Positions 6,041-7,813 of a DNA stretch of 7,813 bases are shown here, in pieces. How positions within the stretch are numbered: position 1 is the first letter of the stretch; every line of letters starts with the position of its first letter. The notes under the pieces are model-generated. The model made no database searches. It worked only from the letters and a program-made list of their open reading frames with translations, and was not told the origin of the DNA. Made by a program: the position numbers and the translations under genes. Origin of the DNA: a bacterium (GTDB lineage: Bacteria; Chloroflexota; Dormibacteria; UBA8260; Bog-877); NCBI GenBank assembly GCA_021791455.1, contig JAJYWM010000323.1, positions 1 through 7,813 of the forward strand, read 5' to 3'.

Positions 6041-6062
6041 GGCAGTGACAAAGGTCACTGCC
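6041..6062. promoter_or_regulatory. Perfect palindrome resembling a Crp/GlxR-type operator
   Basis: Arms GGCAGTGAC (6041-6049) and GTCACTGCC (6054-6062) are perfect inverted repeats around the 4-base centre AAAG. Read as a binding site it contains GTGA-N6-TCAC, the core of Crp/FNR-family operators. The nearest downstream gene start is 344 bp away, so it is far for simple control of the YceI-like gene. Alternatively it is a hairpin, since four bases suffice for a loop, but no T-run follows. Confidence 0.4.
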
Positions 6063-6334
6063 CAGGGTGATCGCAGGCGCCATCCCTCTCGCTGCGGAGA
6101 TGGTCGGCGCCGAGGGTGGTGGCGCAGCCGGTGTGAGCGGCGGCTCTGGGAGCGACTCGCCGCCAGCATTGGCGATGCGCGCGGACCAGTCCCTCTCTTC
6201 ATCAAGGCTTGCGTGATGCGGCGATCGACGGGTTGGCCCAGCACATCGTCCGTCGCGGCCCGACCGTCAGCCTGCGACTACCGCAGCGAAGACCGAAGGG
6301 CATCGTGGCGGTCCGTCCTCGCGTCGAAGTTACC

Positions 6335-6343
6335 TGCTAGACT
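6335..6343 (+). promoter_or_regulatory. Possible extended -10 promoter for the YceI-like gene
   Basis: TG at 6335-6336, one base, then TAGACT (6338-6343) matches an extended -10 element (TG-N-TANNNT). No good -35 box is seen at the usual distance, which extended -10 promoters tolerate. The start would be near 6350, leaving a leader of about 55 bases. The local AT content is higher than in the surroundings. Support is weak. Confidence 0.3.
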
Positions 6344-6405
6344 TATCCGGAGGACGCTATCCACATACAGTGGAGGCTCCCCATCGGATTCGAGCGGGAG
6401 GAGCG

Positions 6406-6993
6406 ATGGCACCGAACCCTAGCGGGTCGCGACCCCGAGAAGCACAGGCCGTGGCGGCCTGGCTCACGGATGCCTCCAACACAGGTCGGTGGGTGGTGGA
6501 TCCCTCGGCAACCAGGGCGAGCTTTCAGGTCAAGCACTTCTGGGGAGCGATGACCGTGAAAGGCTCCCTGGCGGGGGCTGCAGGTGAGATCGTGATCGGG
6601 TCAGACGGCTCCGTCTCCGGTCAGGTGACCTTGCAGGCCACCTCGCTGGACACCAAGAACGCCAAAAGAGATGCCCACCTTCGGTCCGCTGATTTCTTCA
6701 AGGCCGCCGATCACCCAGAGGTGGCGCTGAGCTTGACCTCTGTTCGACCAACCGGTGAGAGGACCCTCGGCTGCTCCGCGCTGCTGACAGCAGCCGGGGT
6801 TGGCACGCCCGTCGAGTTCAACGCCACGGTCGACCGCCCCAATGCTCAGTCCATCAGTTTGACAGCGGAGATCACGCTTGACCGGACGAAACTCTCCATG
6901 ACCTGGAGCCCGATGGGGATGGCTTCCCGGACGGTCATCACCACGGTCACAGCTCGCTTCGTCCGCCCACGAGAGGGAGCAAGTCCCGCCTGA
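6406..6993 (+). CDS. YceI-family lipocalin-like protein
   Basis: A 195-residue protein of the YceI family, an extended beta-barrel that binds isoprenoid or other long lipids. The domain starts at about residue 28 with WVVDPSATRASFQVKHFWG (28-46) and continues with strands containing MTVKGSLAGAAGEI, SGQVTLQATSLDTKNAKRDAHLRSADFF (split by turns) and DHPEVALSL, typical YceI landmarks. It ends near residue 190 after ITTVTARF. The first 27 residues are polar and Ala-rich with no signal peptide, so the protein is probably cytoplasmic, unlike many periplasmic relatives. The ATG at 6406 was chosen for the purine-rich GGGAGGAG (6396-6403) just upstream; a GTG at 6370 is in frame but lacks such support. 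It does not appear to share a transcript with tatC, given 566 bp between them. The physiological ligand is unknown. Confidence 0.9.
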   Translation: MAPNPSGSRPREAQAVAAWLTDASNTGRWVVDPSATRASFQVKHFWGAMTVKGSLAGAAGEIVIGSDGSVSGQVTLQATSLDTKNAKRDAHLRSADFFKAADHPEVALSLTSVRPTGERTLGCSALLTAAGVGTPVEFNATVDRPNAQSISLTAEITLDRTKLSMTWSPMGMASRTVITTVTARFVRPREGASPA

Positions 6994-7003
6994 CACGGTC
7001 CTC

Positions 7004-7029
7004 GGCGCCACGCGAGCGTGGGGAGCGCC
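7004..7029 (+). terminator. Imperfect GC-rich stem-loop after the YceI-like gene
   Basis: CCACG (7008-7012) and CGTGG (7017-7021) pair around CGAG, extended outward by GGCG (7004-7007) with CGCC (7026-7029) across a small bulge. It starts 11 bases after the YceI stop. There is no T-run, so termination is uncertain; it may only be a 3' stabilising hairpin. Confidence 0.35.
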
Positions 7030-7075
7030 GCCCCGAAATCCCTGGCACCAGCCGCCAGCGCAATACGGCTCCTTT

Positions 7076-7080
7076 GAGGA
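7076..7080 (+). promoter_or_regulatory. Ribosome-binding site that decides a TTG start
   Basis: GAGGA (7076-7080), continued by AA, lies six bases before TTG at 7087. The in-frame GTG at 7099 would be 18 bases away, too far for this site. No ATG lies near in this frame. The TTG is therefore the preferred start of the following gene. Confidence 0.55.
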
Positions 7081-7086
7081 AAGACA

Positions 7087-7813
7087 TTGGAAGAACCGGT
7101 GGCAAACGATCCGACACCTTGGATTGCCGCGCTTCGCGATTCGCATCAGCGGCTCCGGACTATCAGCCGCGGACTTTCAAGCGGAGCGCTCCGCCAGAGG
7201 TCGTACGCCAGTGAGTGGTCCGTTGCTGACGTGCTCTCCCATCTGGGTTCCCAGGCCGAGATTTTCGAACTCTTCCTGAAAGCTGGTCTCGGGCACGAGC
7301 CAGCCCCAGGTCCTGAGCAGTTCCAGCCCATCTGGGACAGGTGGAATGCGCGCTCGCCCGAGGCCCAGGCCGCCGACTCGATTCTTGGGGACGCGGAAAT
7401 CCTCAGGCGTTTGGAGCAAGCCAGCGACAATGATCGGACACAGTTTCACCTCAGTCTCTTCGGTCGCGAACTCGATTGGGCTGGGCTGGCACGGATGCGG
7501 CTCAGCGAGCACGCGATCCACACCTGGGACATCGCAGTGGCATTCGACTCCGAAGAGGCAGTGGGATCCAGCGCCGTCAACCTCCTGATCGATACCCTGC
7601 CTGAGCTGGCGGCGAGAACCGGTAAGGCGGGGGCCACGGCACTGCGGCTCGCCATCGCCACGACCGCTCCCGAGCGGCACTTCGACCTGGAGGTCAGCGA
7701 CGCCGTGCTTCTGCAACGGAGCCAGGGCGGCGGCGAGCCTCCCCGATTGACGCTGCCGGCCGAGGCCATGGTCCGGCTGGTCTATGGCCGCCTCGATCCA
7801 GCTCATACCGTTG
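7087..7813 (+). CDS. DinB/mycothiol-dependent maleylpyruvate isomerase-like protein (3' cut)
   Basis: The frame is open from the TTG at 7087 to the right edge (242 codons plus one base, no stop). The product belongs to the DinB-like/maleylpyruvate isomerase N-terminal superfamily, whose characterised members are metal-dependent and use mycothiol in actinobacteria. Putative metal ligands are H52 (in WSVADVLSHLG, 44-54), E141 and H145 (in RLSEHAIHTWD, 138-148), the same spacing pattern as in characterised members. A family-typical C-terminal stretch, TLPAEAMVRLVYGRLDP, lies close to the edge, so only a few residues are probably missing. The real substrate cannot be inferred; many relatives act on other thiol-linked substrates or have no known activity. 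It follows the YceI-like gene by 93 bp with a stem-loop between, so co-transcription is uncertain. Confidence 0.87.
   Translation, partial: MEEPVANDPTPWIAALRDSHQRLRTISRGLSSGALRQRSYASEWSVADVLSHLGSQAEIFELFLKAGLGHEPAPGPEQFQPIWDRWNARSPEAQAADSILGDAEILRRLEQASDNDRTQFHLSLFGRELDWAGLARMRLSEHAIHTWDIAVAFDSEEAVGSSAVNLLIDTLPELAARTGKAGATALRLAIATTAPERHFDLEVSDAVLLQRSQGGGEPPRLTLPAEAMVRLVYGRLDPAHTV

Larger units (their letters stand above)
5840..6405. other. 566-bp region without a convincing gene; several inverted repeats
   Basis: Between tatC and the YceI-like gene no open frame on either strand has protein-like composition over useful length. The frames present are rich in Arg, Ser and Pro, as expected from out-of-frame GC-rich DNA. 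Short protein-like runs occur at 6067-6216 and 6206-6340 in different frames, which could be remains of a decayed gene. Three inverted repeats are listed separately. The region likely holds the end of the tat transcript and the promoter of the YceI-like gene. Confidence 0.55.

Noticed and set aside
6067..6216. 49-codon GTG frame with an Ala/Gly-rich product
   Set aside because: Looks mildly protein-like but has no good ribosome-binding site and no recognised similarity; kept only as a hint of gene decay.
6206..6340. Helix-like run beginning GLRDAAIDGLAQHIVRRGP in a third frame
   Set aside because: No start codon with a ribosome-binding site and no family match; mentioned only as a possible remnant.
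6360..6374. Inverted repeat TCCAC-N5-GTGGA before the YceI-like gene
   Set aside because: Only five base pairs, too short to call an operator.
6045..6422. Plus-strand open frame of 125 codons in the gene-poor region
   Set aside because: Arg/Ser-rich composition, no ribosome-binding site, no family resemblance, and it overlaps the start of the YceI-like gene.

Overview
The window comes from a GC-rich bacterium, most likely an actinomycete or a related soil Terrabacteria lineage. The clues are the high GC content, an ECF sigma/RskA-type anti-sigma pair, a Tat system without a recognisable tatB, and a 3'-truncated gene of the mycothiol-dependent maleylpyruvate isomerase superfamily. No rRNA, tRNA, insertion sequence or CRISPR array was seen.

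Layout. Positions 1-851 (minus strand) hold the N-terminal 283 codons of an MFS transporter that runs off the left edge. A divergent intergenic region follows. From 1034 to 5839 seven plus-strand genes read in one direction: an ECF sigma factor (SigK-like), its membrane anti-sigma factor (RskA-like, start and stop codons overlapping), a 94-residue protein with a twin-arginine signal, a 473-residue DUF4331 protein without a signal peptide, a 130-residue protein of unknown role, tatA and tatC. About 566 bp without a convincing gene follow, containing three good inverted repeats, one of them Crp-like (GTGA-N6-TCAC). A YceI-like protein (6406-6993) and the start of a DinB/maleylpyruvate-isomerase-like protein (7087 to the right edge) close the window.

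Main hypothesis. The 1034-5839 block looks like a self-contained regulated export module. The sigma/anti-sigma pair would sense an envelope or redox signal. The sigma factor would switch on its own gene and the downstream genes through a shared promoter motif, GTGATCCG-N15-CGTA, present just upstream of the sigma gene (992-1018) and just upstream of the Tat-signal gene (2450-2476). The operon encodes a Tat-signal protein, a possible signal-less passenger (DUF4331) and the translocon components TatA and TatC. That the small Tat protein carries the DUF4331 protein across the membrane as a hitchhiker is inference. The gene families, the order and the repeated motif are seen in the sequence.
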